Source of the DNA: JAMLHH01 sp037189845
Lineage (GTDB): Bacteria; Bacteroidota; Bacteroidia; Chitinophagales; JADIYW01
Assembly (NCBI GenBank): GCA_037189845.1
Contig: JBBCIS010000003.1
Coordinates: forward strand, 558,001 to 622,000
Reading direction: 5' to 3'
DNA: 64,000 nucleotides
Of this stretch, positions 54,080 to 63,068 are shown piece by piece. The notes under the pieces were generated by a model. The model made no database searches. It was given only the letters and a program-made list of their open reading frames with translations, and had not been told where the DNA came from. A program made the position numbers and the translations under genes. How positions within the stretch are numbered: position 1 is the first letter of the stretch; each line of letters starts with the position of its first letter.

Positions 54080-55423
54080 TTATTGATTAACACTTACAGA
54101 CGAAGATCTAACTCTGTTTCTTACACCTGATTTAGTTAAACCATCATAATGACGATTCAATAAATGACTTTCTACTTGTTGGATAGTATCTAAAACTACC
54201 GAAATCATAATCAATAATGAGGTACCTCCAAAAAATACTGCAAATTGTGAATTTACTCCTGCCAAACCTGCAAATGTAGGAAGTATGGCAATAAGACCCA
54301 AAAATACTGCCCCAGGGAAAGTAATTTTGGAAGTAATAGAGTCAATATACTCAGTTGTCTCCACTCCAGGTTTTACGCCCGGGATAAATCCATTATTTCT
54401 CTTTAAGTCGTCAGAAATCTGTGTTGGATTTACAATCAATGCTGTATAGAAGTATGTAAACAGAACAACTAGAACAAACATTAAAATAGTATAAGGAACT
54501 GAGGTATAATCGCTGAACTTAGCTATCAATCCACTATCTACATTCGGGAAGAACTGTAACACAGTCGCCGGGATAAAAAGGAACGCCTGGGCAAAAATGA
54601 TCGGCATTACTCCTGCAATATTTACTTTCAACGGTAAAAACTGTCTGTCTCCTGCAACCGGTGTAGTTCCTATTATCTTCTTAGCATAGGTAACCGGTAC
54701 TTTTCTTACTGCCTGAATCAGTGCAATGGTACAGATAACAATAGCAGCTAAAGCTAAAAATTCAATAATGAGCAATAAGAAGCCTGCACCCGATCCACCA
54801 CTCAATTTCATAGAGATCTCCTGATATAAAGATCCTGGTAAAGTTGCAATGATACCGGACATGATGATCAAAGATGTTCCGTTACCAATACCTGACTCCT
54901 GAATTCTTTCACCTAACCACATTACAAATATGGTCCCACCTGTCAGAATGATAGTAGTAGAGGCCCAGAATAAAGCCGGAGAAATCAGGATACTATTACC
55001 AGTCAGGAATTGCAGATACTTAACATAAGCAGATGCCTGTAACAACGTCACAAGCACTGTTCCGTATCTGGTAATCTGATTGATCTTTTTACGGCCGCTC
55101 TCTCCTTCTTTCTGCATTTTCTGGAAATAAGGTACGGCTATAGTCAGCAACTGCATCACAATGGAAGCAGAAATATAAGGCATAATACCAAGCGCAAATA
55201 CTGAAGCTCTACTGAATGCACCCCCTGCAAACATGTTGAAGATACCAAAAATACCACCGCTTCCTGACTGAGCCAATTGCGATAACTGATTAGGATCTAT
55301 TCCCGGAAGAATAACAAATGTTCCCAGTCTATAGATAAAAAGGAGAGCCAGTGTATAAAGGATCTTGTTTTTCAGCTCCTTTATACTCCAGATATTCTTT
55401 AACGTCTCGATAAAACCTTTCAT
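54080..55423 (-). CDS. secY: Preprotein translocase subunit SecY
   Basis: 447 residues, ten predicted helices. KNKILYTLALLFIYRLGTFVILPGID at helix 1 (in parts), plug region FNMFAGGAFSRASVFALGIMPYISASI, and the cytoplasmic loop GVKPGVETTEYI with its conserved Arg/Lys region for ribosome and SecA contact. Forms the Sec channel with SecE and SecG. 6 bases after rplO. Confidence 0.98.
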   Translation of the reverse strand: MKGFIETLKNIWSIKELKNKILYTLALLFIYRLGTFVILPGIDPNQLSQLAQSGSGGIFGIFNMFAGGAFSRASVFALGIMPYISASIVMQLLTIAVPYFQKMQKEGESGRKKINQITRYGTVLVTLLQASAYVKYLQFLTGNSILISPALFWASTTIILTGGTIFVMWLGERIQESGIGNGTSLIIMSGIIATLPGSLYQEISMKLSGGSGAGFLLLIIEFLALAAIVICTIALIQAVRKVPVTYAKKIIGTTPVAGDRQFLPLKVNIAGVMPIIFAQAFLFIPATVLQFFPNVDSGLIAKFSDYTSVPYTILMFVLVVLFTYFYTALIVNPTQISDDLKRNNGFIPGVKPGVETTEYIDSITSKITFPGAVFLGLIAILPTFAGLAGVNSQFAVFFGGTSLLIMISVVLDTIQQVESHLLNRHYDGLTKSGVRNRVRSSSVSVNQ

Positions 55424-55429
55424 ACTGAA

Positions 55430-55876
55430 TTATATAGTAGAAGTATTTCCGCCTTTTGCTTCGATAGCAGATTTTGCTTTCTCACTGAAAGCATGTGCTT
55501 CGATAGTTATAGCAGCATTCAATTCACCAGTACCTAAAACTTTCAATAACTCATCCTGAGAGATAATTCTCAAGGCTCTGAAAGTTTCATAATCAAAGTT
55601 AGTGATATTATGTTTCTCAGAAATAGATTGTAACTGAGCTAAATTGATCACTGCGTACTCAACTCTGTTAGGATTTTTGAATCCTCTTTTCGGAATACGT
55701 CTTTGAAGTGGCATTTGTCCACCTTCAAATCCCCTCTTGGTTTTGTAACCTGAACGGGATTTAGCACCTTTATGACCTTTTCCGGCTGTACCTCCCGAGC
55801 CGGAACCCTGACCGCGAGCAATACGTTTTTCCTTTTTAACAGCGCCTTTAGCAGGTTTTAAATTAGATAAATTCAT
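55430..55876 (-). CDS. rplO: Ribosomal protein L15
   Basis: 148 residues; N-terminal extended Gly-rich, basic arm that threads 23S rRNA (RIARGQGSGSGGTAGKGHKG, FEGGQMPLQRRIPKRGF). Late 50S assembly protein. 3 bases after rpmD. Confidence 0.98.
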   Translation of the reverse strand: MNLSNLKPAKGAVKKEKRIARGQGSGSGGTAGKGHKGAKSRSGYKTKRGFEGGQMPLQRRIPKRGFKNPNRVEYAVINLAQLQSISEKHNITNFDYETFRALRIISQDELLKVLGTGELNAAITIEAHAFSEKAKSAIEAKGGNTSTI

Positions 55877-55879
55877 GAA

Positions 55880-56059
55880 CTATAGTTCTTCTACTGTTAT
55901 TAAATGTTTTACTTTCTCAACCATGCCCAGAACCTGCTCATTAGCTTCATGTTCTACGCTGCTGTTCATTTTTCTCAAACCTAAAGCATACATAGTATCC
56001 TTTTGCTTTTGAGTTCTGTCGATGACACTTTTCACTTGTGTTAACTTGATCTTTGCCAT
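55880..56059 (-). CDS. rpmD: Ribosomal protein L30
   Basis: 59 residues, MAKIKLTQVKSVIDRTQKQK, MYALGLRKMNSSVEHEA and MVEKVKHLITVEEL, the ferredoxin-like L30 fold. Between rpsE (4-base gap) and rplO (3). Shorter than the 60-residue E. coli protein by one residue. Confidence 0.96.
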   Translation of the reverse strand: MAKIKLTQVKSVIDRTQKQKDTMYALGLRKMNSSVEHEANEQVLGMVEKVKHLITVEEL

Positions 56060-56063
56060 AAGA

Positions 56064-56582
56064 TTAACCGTTGAAAACTTTATTTAAACTTTTTCCTCTG
56101 TCTTTAGCTACCTGAATAGGATCTCTCAATTCAGTAAGTGCCTGGAAAGTAGCTTTCACTACGTTATGAGGATTATTTGATCCCAAGGATTTAGCAAGTA
56201 CATTGTGAATACCGGCACTCTCAAGAACGTGTCTCATAGAACCTCCGGCGATAACACCGGTACCATCAGTTGCAGGTTTGATCAAAACTTTTGCTCCGTC
56301 TAACCTGGCAGCTTGCTCATGAGGAATAGTTCCTTTGTATACAGGAATTTTAACCAGATTTTTCTTAGCATCATCGATACCTTTAGCGATAGCACCTTGT
56401 ACCTCACGAGCTTTACCTAATCCGTATCCAATAGTGCCTTTCCCGTCACCTACAACTACAAGTGCAGAAAAGCTGAATGTACGACCACCTTTAGTAACTT
56501 TAGCAACACGCTGAATATTTACAACACGTTCTTTAAGTTCTGTTTCGCTGGCTCTTAATTTATTTTCTTTGACGTTTGTCAT
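56064..56582 (-). CDS. rpsE: Ribosomal protein S5
   Basis: 172 residues: double-stranded-RNA-binding-like N domain (VNIQRVAKVTKGGRTFSFSA) and S5 C domain (GGSMRHVLESAGI, LGSNNPHNVVKATFQAL). Stabilises decoding fidelity on the 30S shoulder. 21 bases after rplR. Confidence 0.98.
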   Translation of the reverse strand: MTNVKENKLRASETELKERVVNIQRVAKVTKGGRTFSFSALVVVGDGKGTIGYGLGKAREVQGAIAKGIDDAKKNLVKIPVYKGTIPHEQAARLDGAKVLIKPATDGTGVIAGGSMRHVLESAGIHNVLAKSLGSNNPHNVVKATFQALTELRDPIQVAKDRGKSLNKVFNG

Positions 56583-56603
56583 GGATATAAGTCTTATAAG
56601 CGA

Positions 56604-56954
56604 TTAAAAATTGAGGCCGTTTTCACGCGCACCATCAGCCAAAGCTTTCACTCTACCATGGTAAAGGTAGCCGTTTCTGTCGAAAACTACGCTACTAATA
56701 CCAGATTGAAGAGCTAGTTGTGCAATTGCTGCACCAACTTCTTTTGCTATTTCAGATTTAGTTTTACCTTCTTTATTCAACTTAATGGATGAAGTAGAAA
56801 GAATTGTTTTTTTAGCAACGTCATCAATTACCTGAGCGTAAATTTCTTTATTGCTTCTATAAACATTTAAGCGTGGTCTATCAGAAGTTCCATTGATTGA
56901 TTTTCTGATGCGCAGCTTTATTCTTTGTCTTCTTAATGCAGTACTATTTGACAT
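56604..56954 (-). CDS. rplR: Ribosomal protein L18
   Basis: 116 residues, TSDRPRLNVYRSNKEIYAQV and FDRNGYLYHGRVKALADGARE. Binds 5S rRNA with L5. 11 bases after rplF. Confidence 0.98.
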   Translation of the reverse strand: MSNSTALRRQRIKLRIRKSINGTSDRPRLNVYRSNKEIYAQVIDDVAKKTILSTSSIKLNKEGKTKSEIAKEVGAAIAQLALQSGISSVVFDRNGYLYHGRVKALADGARENGLNF

Positions 56955-56965
56955 ATCAGACTATT

Positions 56966-57529
56966 TTATTTTTTCTTACCACCTGCTGATTTACCTGCTT
57001 TTCTTCTCACCACTTCATTCGTGTAGCGGATACCTTTACCTTTGTAAGGCTCTGGTTTGCGTAATGAGCGGATTTTTGCAGCAACCTGACCAATAAGTTG
57101 TTTGTCAGTGGATTCTAATTTAATTTTTGGTGCCTGACCTTTTACAGTTTCAGTAGTTACTGTAACTTCTTTAGGTAAGACCATAAAGATAGGGTGAGAA
57201 TAACCTACAGAAAGCTCCAGAATGTTACCCTGGTTGCTCGCTCTGTAACCAACACCTATTACATCTAATTCTCTAGTGAATCCAGTGTTTACACCTACTA
57301 CCATATTGTTCAATAAAGAACGATATAATCCGTGAAGCGCTTTATGACGTTTTTGATCTGTAGGGCGTTTTACTTCTACTACGCCGTTCTCTACAGTCAC
57401 AGTGATATCTCTATCAAATTTTTCAGATAAGGATCCTTTTGGACCTTTTACTGTGATAACATTATTCTCTGCAACTGATACTGTAACACCAGAAGGAACT
57501 GTTATCGGGGATCTACCAATACGTGACAT
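56966..57529 (-). CDS. rplF: Ribosomal protein L6
   Basis: 187 residues, MSRIGRSPITVPSGVTV start, two L6 repeats, C-terminal signature RKPEPYKGKGIRY and a Lys/Gly tail (KSAGGKKK). Near the factor-binding site of the 50S. 12 bases after rpsH. Confidence 0.98.
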   Translation of the reverse strand: MSRIGRSPITVPSGVTVSVAENNVITVKGPKGSLSEKFDRDITVTVENGVVEVKRPTDQKRHKALHGLYRSLLNNMVVGVNTGFTRELDVIGVGYRASNQGNILELSVGYSHPIFMVLPKEVTVTTETVKGQAPKIKLESTDKQLIGQVAAKIRSLRKPEPYKGKGIRYTNEVVRRKAGKSAGGKKK

Positions 57530-57541
57530 TTTCGTTTTATT

Positions 57542-57940
57542 TTAGTAAATGTAACAAATGATCTCACCACCAACTTTCAAGTTACGTGCTTCCTTGTCAG
57601 TGATAACACCTTTAGATGTGGATAAAATCGCGATCCCTAAACCATTTTTAATACGTGGAATACCATCTACGTGTGTATACATTCTCAAACCTGGCTTAGA
57701 AACTCTTACTAGTTCTCTGATAGCTGGTTTTCTGGTACCAGCATCATATTTCAACGCTATTTTAATAGTTCCCTGAGGACCATCGTTGTCGAATTTATAC
57801 TGTAGGATATATCCATGATCGTATAAAATCTCTGTCAGCTTCTTTTTCATGTTTGAAGCCGGAACATCCACTACTGTGTGACCCGCCATTTGTGCGTTGC
57901 GGATACGAGTGAGGTAATCTGCTATTGGATCTGTAACCAT
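57542..57940 (-). CDS. rpsH: Ribosomal protein S8
   Basis: 132 residues, VTDPIADYLTRIRNAQMAGH and the C-terminal GLGIAILSTSKGVITDKEAR signature. Central-domain 16S binder; autogenous regulator of the spc operon in E. coli, not tested here. 27 bases after rpsN. Confidence 0.98.
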   Translation of the reverse strand: MVTDPIADYLTRIRNAQMAGHTVVDVPASNMKKKLTEILYDHGYILQYKFDNDGPQGTIKIALKYDAGTRKPAIRELVRVSKPGLRMYTHVDGIPRIKNGLGIAILSTSKGVITDKEARNLKVGGEIICYIY

Positions 57941-57967
57941 CTCCTGTTTATTTCGTCGTTTATAATC

Positions 57968-58237
57968 TTACCAACTTGCTTTTGTTACTCCAGGAATTTT
58001 GCCATCTAAAGCTAAATCGCGGAATTTAATTCTAGAGATTCCAAAAAATCTAATGTAAGCTCTAGGTCTTCCTGTAATCTTACAACGATTTCTCAATCTG
58101 GTTTTGCTGGAATTTTTAGGAAGAGCATCTAGTTTTTCCCACTCACCCTCAGCTTTGTATTGTTCACGTTTTGCAGCATATTTAGCAATTAATTTTGCTC
58201 TTTTTACTTCACGTGCTTTCATTGATTCTTTAGCCAT
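57968..58237 (-). CDS. rpsN: Ribosomal protein S14, zinc-free form
   Basis: 89 residues, full-length C-minus S14: RLRNRCKITGRPRAYIRFFG has a single Cys, and the CxxC pair of zinc-binding S14 is absent. Head of the 30S. 11 bases after rplE. Confidence 0.98.
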   Translation of the reverse strand: MAKESMKAREVKRAKLIAKYAAKREQYKAEGEWEKLDALPKNSSKTRLRNRCKITGRPRAYIRFFGISRIKFRDLALDGKIPGVTKASW

Positions 58238-58248
58238 CTTCTTTCTGT

Positions 58249-58800
58249 TTATTTCTTTTTGAAAGGCATTCCTAATGATGATAATAAGCTATAAGCTTCT
58301 TCGTCAGTATTAGCTGAAGTCACAATAGTGATATCCATACCGTTAATTCTGCTTATTTTGTCAATGTCAATCTCCGGGAAGATAATATGCTCAGTAATAC
58401 CCAAAGAGTAATTACCTCTTCCGTCAAAGGATTTGTCATTCACACCTTTAAAATCACGTACAGCAGGTAATGCGATAGCAATCAATCTGTCTAAGAAATC
58501 GTACATTTTATCTCCTCTAAGTGTTACTTTCACTCCAATTGGCATGTTTTCTCTCAATTTGAAGTTAGAAATAGCTTTCTTAGATTTGGTAGGTACTGCT
58601 TTCTGACCCACAATACGTGTCACCTCGTCTAAACAAGTGTCCACTAATTTCTTATCTCCCACTGCGTCACCAACTCCCTGGTTCACAACAATTTTGGAGA
58701 TTTTAGGAACTTGCATGATGCTTTTGTACTGATACTTTTGCATCAAGTCCTGAGAGACCTGCTCTCTGTATTTTTTCTTAAGTCTAGGTACGTAGCTCAT
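58249..58800 (-). CDS. rplE: Ribosomal protein L5
   Basis: 183 residues, PKISKIVVNQGVGDAVGDKK, VKVTLRGDKMYDFLDRLI, GNYSLGITEHIIFPEI. Anchors 5S rRNA and touches P-site tRNA. Its start shares one base with the stop of rplX (position 58800). Confidence 0.98.
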   Translation of the reverse strand: MSYVPRLKKKYREQVSQDLMQKYQYKSIMQVPKISKIVVNQGVGDAVGDKKLVDTCLDEVTRIVGQKAVPTKSKKAISNFKLRENMPIGVKVTLRGDKMYDFLDRLIAIALPAVRDFKGVNDKSFDGRGNYSLGITEHIIFPEIDIDKISRINGMDITIVTSANTDEEAYSLLSSLGMPFKKK

Positions 58801-59141
58801 TAGTCAATAACCTCTTGAGTTTTCTTAGAATATCTTACGATCTTACCGTCTACCTCTTTTCTACCAACTCTTGTAGGTTGACCACCTACTACTACTTGCA
58901 GGTTAGAGATATTGATAGCAGCCTCAGTCTTAACGATGCCACCATTCGGATTTTTTGCGGAAGGCTTAGTGTGTTTTGAAATCACATTAACTCCTTCAAC
59001 AATAGCTTTATTTTTAGCCGGATCAACTGTCAATACAGTTCCGGTTTTACCGCGATCCTCTCCGGACAATACTTTTACAGTATCTCCTTTTTTGATTTTC
59101 AACTTAGGTTGAAAGCGGTCTTGTTGTACTTGCTTTCCCAT
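58800..59141 (-). CDS. rplX: Ribosomal protein L24
   Basis: 113 residues; KOW motif GDTVKVLSGEDRGKTGTVL near the N-terminus and EGVNVISKHTKPS. Initiates 50S assembly at the tunnel exit. 1 base after rplN. Confidence 0.98.
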   Translation of the reverse strand: MGKQVQQDRFQPKLKIKKGDTVKVLSGEDRGKTGTVLTVDPAKNKAIVEGVNVISKHTKPSAKNPNGGIVKTEAAINISNLQVVVGGQPTRVGRKEVDGKIVRYSKKTQEVID

Positions 59142-59142
59142 C

Positions 59143-59511
59143 TTATAGTACTTCAGGTGCTAGTGAAACAATTTTCATATAGTCTTTGTCACGCAGCTCA
59201 CGAGCTACAGGTCCAAAGATACGAGATCCTCTTGGTTCGTCGTTGTTATTTAATAATACTACTGCATTATCATCAAAACGGATGTAAGAACCATCTTTTC
59301 TACGTACTTCTTTTTTCGTACGAACAACAACGGCTTTAGACACCTGTTTTTTCTTAACGTTACCACCAGGAGCAGCTTCTTTAACTGATACTACGATCTT
59401 GTCACCAATAGAAGCATATCTTCTTCCAGTGCCGCCAAGAACACGGATACAAAGTACTTCTTTTGCTCCGCTGTTATCAGCTACTCTCAATCTTGATTCT
59501 TGCTGTATCAT
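59143..59511 (-). CDS. rplN: Ribosomal protein L14
   Basis: 122 residues, MIQQESRLRVADNSGAKEVL, GDKIVVSVKEAAPGG, FGPVARELR. Intersubunit bridge and RsfS contact site. 1 base after rpsQ. Confidence 0.98.
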   Translation of the reverse strand: MIQQESRLRVADNSGAKEVLCIRVLGGTGRRYASIGDKIVVSVKEAAPGGNVKKKQVSKAVVVRTKKEVRRKDGSYIRFDDNAVVLLNNNDEPRGSRIFGPVARELRDKDYMKIVSLAPEVL

Positions 59512-59512
59512 G

Positions 59513-59776
59513 TTATTTAGCTTTCTCTATGATTTCAACCATTCTCCATCTCTTAGATTTACTAAGAGGACGAGTTTCCATTATTTTTACAACGTCACCG
59601 ATTTGTGCTTCGTTGTTTTCATCGTGTGCATGGAATTTTTTTGATTTCTTTACGAATTTTCCATACTTCGGATGTTTTAGTTTACGTACTACAGTTACAG
59701 TAATAGTTTTTTCCATTTTGTTGCTGGAAACTACACCTGTTCTGGTTTTACGCTGTTTTCTTACTACTTCGCTCAT
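59513..59776 (-). CDS. rpsQ: Ribosomal protein S17
   Basis: 87 residues, RKTRTGVVSSNKMEKTITVTV and IGDVVKIMETRPLSKSKRWR, the OB-fold S17. Primary 16S binder. 20 bases after rpmC. Confidence 0.98.
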   Translation of the reverse strand: MSEVVRKQRKTRTGVVSSNKMEKTITVTVVRKLKHPKYGKFVKKSKKFHAHDENNEAQIGDVVKIMETRPLSKSKRWRMVEIIEKAK

Positions 59777-59796
59777 TCGACTTAAATTTTTACGCG

Positions 59797-59988
59797 TTAA
59801 CGTTTGTTGAGTTCTGTTTTAAGCCTGGCGATGAGTTTGCGCGTTTCACCAAGCACATTTGGATTCTCAAGAGGTGAAATTGCATGGTTAAAACGTAAAC
59901 GTTGCAATCTCAATTTATTATCAGCGATTTGCTGTGCAAGCTCTTCATTGCTGAGAGTTCTTACTTCTTCGTATTTTTTGTTAGGCAT
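59797..59988 (-). CDS. rpmC: Ribosomal protein L29
   Basis: 63 residues, two-helix L29: YEEVRTLSNEELAQQIADNK, LRFNHAISPLENPNVL, ARLKTELNKR. At the tunnel exit, part of the SRP/trigger-factor docking site. 17 bases after rplP. Confidence 0.97.
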   Translation of the reverse strand: MPNKKYEEVRTLSNEELAQQIADNKLRLQRLRFNHAISPLENPNVLGETRKLIARLKTELNKR

Positions 59989-60005
59989 GACCTGTATTTT
60001 TAAAA

Positions 60006-60425
60006 TTATTCAGTATAATCTCTTCTAACAATAAATTTCGTTTTAAGAGGAAGCTTTTGAGCAGCTAATCTTAATGACTCCTGAGCCAATTGCAACGGAA
60101 CACCTTCTGTTTCGAAGATAATTCTTCCAGGTTTGATGATAGCAACCCAATGGTCCAAGCTACCTTTACCTTTACCCATCCTTACTTCTAAAGGCTTTTT
60201 AGTGATAGGCTTGTCAGGGAAGATATTGATCCAGACTTTTCCCTCACGTTTCATTGCTCTTGTAACCGCAATACGAGCTGCTTCTATTTGTCTGTCAGTG
60301 ATTCTTCCGGACTCAAGTGATTTCAAGCCAAAAGATCCGAATGACAACTGAGAACCTTTATAAGCAAGACCATTGATTCTGCCTTTCTGAACTCTTCTAT
60401 ATTTTACACGCTTTGGTTGTAACAT
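60006..60425 (-). CDS. rplP: Ribosomal protein L16
   Basis: 139 residues, MLQPKRVKYRRVQKGRINGL, IEAARIAVTRAMKREGKVW, VRMGKGKGSLDHWVA. Late-assembly protein that positions A-site tRNA. 23 bases after rpsC. Confidence 0.98.
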   Translation of the reverse strand: MLQPKRVKYRRVQKGRINGLAYKGSQLSFGSFGLKSLESGRITDRQIEAARIAVTRAMKREGKVWINIFPDKPITKKPLEVRMGKGKGSLDHWVAIIKPGRIIFETEGVPLQLAQESLRLAAQKLPLKTKFIVRRDYTE

Positions 60426-60448
60426 GACAATTCAAATTATTGTGTTTT

Positions 60449-61168
60449 TTATTTCCTGTTACCGCCGCGAGCCGGACGTTCAGGCTTTCTTCTAGGTTTG
60501 CGTTTATTTTCTTCTACACCTACGTTTGGAGAAAGATCTCTTTTAGAGAAAACTTCACCTTTACAGATCCAAACTTTGATACCGATGATACCGTAGATAG
60601 TATTTGCTTCTTTCAGCGCGTAATCTATATCAGCTCTGAAAGTATGTAGTGGTGTACGACCTTCTTTATATTCTTCAGATCTTGCCATCTCAGCTCCGCC
60701 CAAACGACCGGATACTTTGATTTTGATACCTTCAACACCTAATCTCATTGCAGAAGAGATAGCCATTTTAAGGGCTCTTCTGAAGTGAACTCTTGCTTCT
60801 AATTGTTTAGCGATAGTTTCACCAACAATAGCTGCATCTATTTCAGGTCTTCTGATCTCAACGATGTTGATCTGAACATCTTTTTTAGTGATTTTTTTGA
60901 TCTCCTCACGGATTTTATCTACTTCACCACCACCTTTACCGATAATGATACCTGGTCTTGATGTGTGGATAGAGATCGTGATTCTGTTCAGCGTTCTTTC
61001 AATCACTATTTTAGCGATACCACCTTTATTGATACGTGCATTGAGGTAGTTACGGATTTTCTGATCTTCAATCAGCTTGTCAGAGAAATCTTTCTCTCCA
61101 TACCAATTAGAATCCCAACCTCTAACGATTCCGAGTCTGTTGCCTATCGGGTTTGCTTTTTGTCCCAT
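60449..61168 (-). CDS. rpsC: Ribosomal protein S3
   Basis: 239 residues. KH domain (about 60-110: GIIIGKGGGEVDKIREEI) and C-terminal S3 domain (GGAEMARSEEYKEGRTPLHT); Arg/Lys-rich tail. Lines the mRNA entry tunnel and helps unwind mRNA. 14 bases after rplV. Confidence 0.98.
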   Translation of the reverse strand: MGQKANPIGNRLGIVRGWDSNWYGEKDFSDKLIEDQKIRNYLNARINKGGIAKIVIERTLNRITISIHTSRPGIIIGKGGGEVDKIREEIKKITKKDVQINIVEIRRPEIDAAIVGETIAKQLEARVHFRRALKMAISSAMRLGVEGIKIKVSGRLGGAEMARSEEYKEGRTPLHTFRADIDYALKEANTIYGIIGIKVWICKGEVFSKRDLSPNVGVEENKRKPRRKPERPARGGNRK

Positions 61169-61182
61169 GCTATATTCTCAGT

Positions 61183-61626
61183 TTATTCTGTGTCAGTATT
61201 ATTGTTAACAACTTCTTCGCTTGGTACATTAGCACCTACTTTACTAGCCAATTCAATATTGATATGGCAAGAACGTTTACGTACTCTGTATGCACGACCC
61301 ATCGGCGCAGGCAAGAATCTTTTGAGCGTTCTACCGGCATCTACTGTAATAGATTTGATATAAAGCTCACTTTCTTCAGGACTTGTCTGGAATTTCTGCT
61401 CCCAGTTATTGATAGCAGACTTCAACAATTTAAGAACGTCATCAGCAGTTTCTCTTCTGGTATAAGTCAAAATGTTGATAGCTTTATCTACATCCAAACC
61501 TCTCACTGTATCAACTACTAATCTCATCTTTCTTGGAGAAGTAGGACGACCTTTCAAACTAGCAGTACAAGTTGTACGTTTAGCCTCTTTGCGATTGTCA
61601 GCGGCAATTCTTTTTCTAGCTCCCAT
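61183..61626 (-). CDS. rplV: Ribosomal protein L22
   Basis: 147 residues; KGRPTSPRKMRLVVDTVRGL and the tunnel-loop/strand RTLKRFLPAPMGRAYRVRKR. The C-terminal acidic/Asn tail (PSEEVVNNNTDTE) is longer than in E. coli L22 (110 residues). 8 bases after rpsS. Confidence 0.98.
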   Translation of the reverse strand: MGARKRIAADNRKEAKRTTCTASLKGRPTSPRKMRLVVDTVRGLDVDKAINILTYTRRETADDVLKLLKSAINNWEQKFQTSPEESELYIKSITVDAGRTLKRFLPAPMGRAYRVRKRSCHINIELASKVGANVPSEEVVNNNTDTE

Positions 61627-61634
61627 TGTTTGTC

Positions 61635-61901
61635 TTATTTCCTATTTCCTGAATGTCCTTTAAATGACCTGGTTGGAGAAAACTCACCCAACTTGTGACC
61701 TACCATCATTTCAGTCACATATACAGGTATAAAACTTTTACCATTGTGGACAGCGATAGTGTGTCCAACGAAGTCAGGAGTAATCATTGATGCTCTTGAC
61801 CAGGTTTTGATGACGGTACGTTTTGTACCTTCATTCAATTTGTCAATCTTCTTTTGAAGTTGGTGGGCTACATAAGGCCCTTTCTTTAATGATCTAGCCA
61901 T
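61635..61901 (-). CDS. rpsS: Ribosomal protein S19
   Basis: 88 residues, MARSLKKGPYVAHQLQKKID, TVIKTWSRASMITPDFVGH, GHKLGEFSPTRSFKGHSG. 30S head, forms a complex with S13. 8 bases after rplB. Confidence 0.98.
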   Translation of the reverse strand: MARSLKKGPYVAHQLQKKIDKLNEGTKRTVIKTWSRASMITPDFVGHTIAVHNGKSFIPVYVTEMMVGHKLGEFSPTRSFKGHSGNRK

Positions 61902-61909
61902 GAGTTATC

Positions 61910-62731
61910 TTATTTCCTCTTGGTTATGATTAATTTAGTACTTGCTTTTTTCGTATTACGGGTCTTAAGACCTTTAGCTATCAAGCCTTTTCTTGAACGT
62001 GGATGACCTCCTGAAGAACGTCCTTCACCACCACCCATCGGGTGATCGACCGGGTTCATCGCAACACCTCTTGTTCTAGGTCTGATACCTTTCCATCTTG
62101 ATGCACCTGCTTTACCAAGCGTCAACAAGCTGTGGTCTGAGTTAGATACTGAACCAACAGTAGCTAAACATGTACCCAACACTTTACGAGCTTCTCCACT
62201 CGGCAATTTTACAACTACGTATTTACCTTCTTTCGCAGTCAGCTGAGCATATGTACCGGCACTTCTACAAATTGCAGCACCTTTTCCAGGGTTCAGCTCA
62301 ATATTGTGGATGATAGAACCTAAAGGTAATTTTGCTAAAGGTAAAGTGTTTCCAACTTCCGGTGCAGCATTTTCGCTGTTAAGGATTTCCTGACCAACTG
62401 TCAAACCTTCAGGAGCGATGATGTATCTTTTCTCTCCATCTTTATATGCAACAAGTGCAATGAAAGCTGAACGATTCGGATCGTATTCAATAGTTTTAAC
62501 AACTGCCGGAATATCGAATTTGTCTCTTTTAAAGTCGATAATACGATATTGTCTTTTGTGACCACCACCAGTGTATCTCATTGTCATACGACCAGTGTTA
62601 GTACGACCACCTGACTTTTTGATAGAAGTCAAGAGGGATCTCTCAGGAGTATCAGTAGTAACCTCTGCAAACGCATTGGTTATCTTTGTTCTGAGTCCCG
62701 GAGTAATCGGTTTGTACTTTTTAATTGCCAT
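61910..62731 (-). CDS. rplB: Ribosomal protein L2
   Basis: 273 residues. OB and SH3-like domains; NVELNPG-like IHNIELNPGKGAAICRSAGT and the C-terminal VDHPMGGGEGRSSGGHPRS with the conserved His near the peptidyl-transferase centre. Required for subunit joining. 41 bases after rplW, the widest gap inside the S10 part here. Confidence 0.98.
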   Translation of the reverse strand: MAIKKYKPITPGLRTKITNAFAEVTTDTPERSLLTSIKKSGGRTNTGRMTMRYTGGGHKRQYRIIDFKRDKFDIPAVVKTIEYDPNRSAFIALVAYKDGEKRYIIAPEGLTVGQEILNSENAAPEVGNTLPLAKLPLGSIIHNIELNPGKGAAICRSAGTYAQLTAKEGKYVVVKLPSGEARKVLGTCLATVGSVSNSDHSLLTLGKAGASRWKGIRPRTRGVAMNPVDHPMGGGEGRSSGGHPRSRKGLIAKGLKTRNTKKASTKLIITKRK

Positions 62732-62772
62732 TTTTAGTCTTAATTTTCGCCTAAGTAGCTTAGTTTAATTCA

Positions 62773-63063
62773 TTATAAATCTGTGAAGAAGTCAATGTTT
62801 TCACCTTCTGCTAAAGTTACAATCGCTTTTTTGTAGCTTCCTTTTCTACCGGAAAGGATACCAGCTTTTGTAAATCTGCTTTTAGCTTTTGCAGGAAGGA
62901 TCAGCGTACGGATATCGGTTACGTGTACTCCGTAAAGCTTTTCGATTTCTTTTTTGATTTCGATTTTGTTTGCTTTTTTCTCAACGATGAATCCGAAAGT
63001 ACCCAACTTATCAGTTGCGATAGTTTGTTTCTCAGTGATCAATGGTTTTTTTAAGATTTCCAT
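62773..63063 (-). CDS. rplW: Ribosomal protein L23
   Basis: 96 residues, KKPLITEKQTIATDKLGTFG, ANKIEIKKEIEKLYGVHV. Tunnel-exit protein that docks trigger factor and SRP. 5 bases after rplD. Confidence 0.98.
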   Translation of the reverse strand: MEILKKPLITEKQTIATDKLGTFGFIVEKKANKIEIKKEIEKLYGVHVTDIRTLILPAKAKSRFTKAGILSGRKGSYKKAIVTLAEGENIDFFTDL

Positions 63064-63068
63064 GTTGA

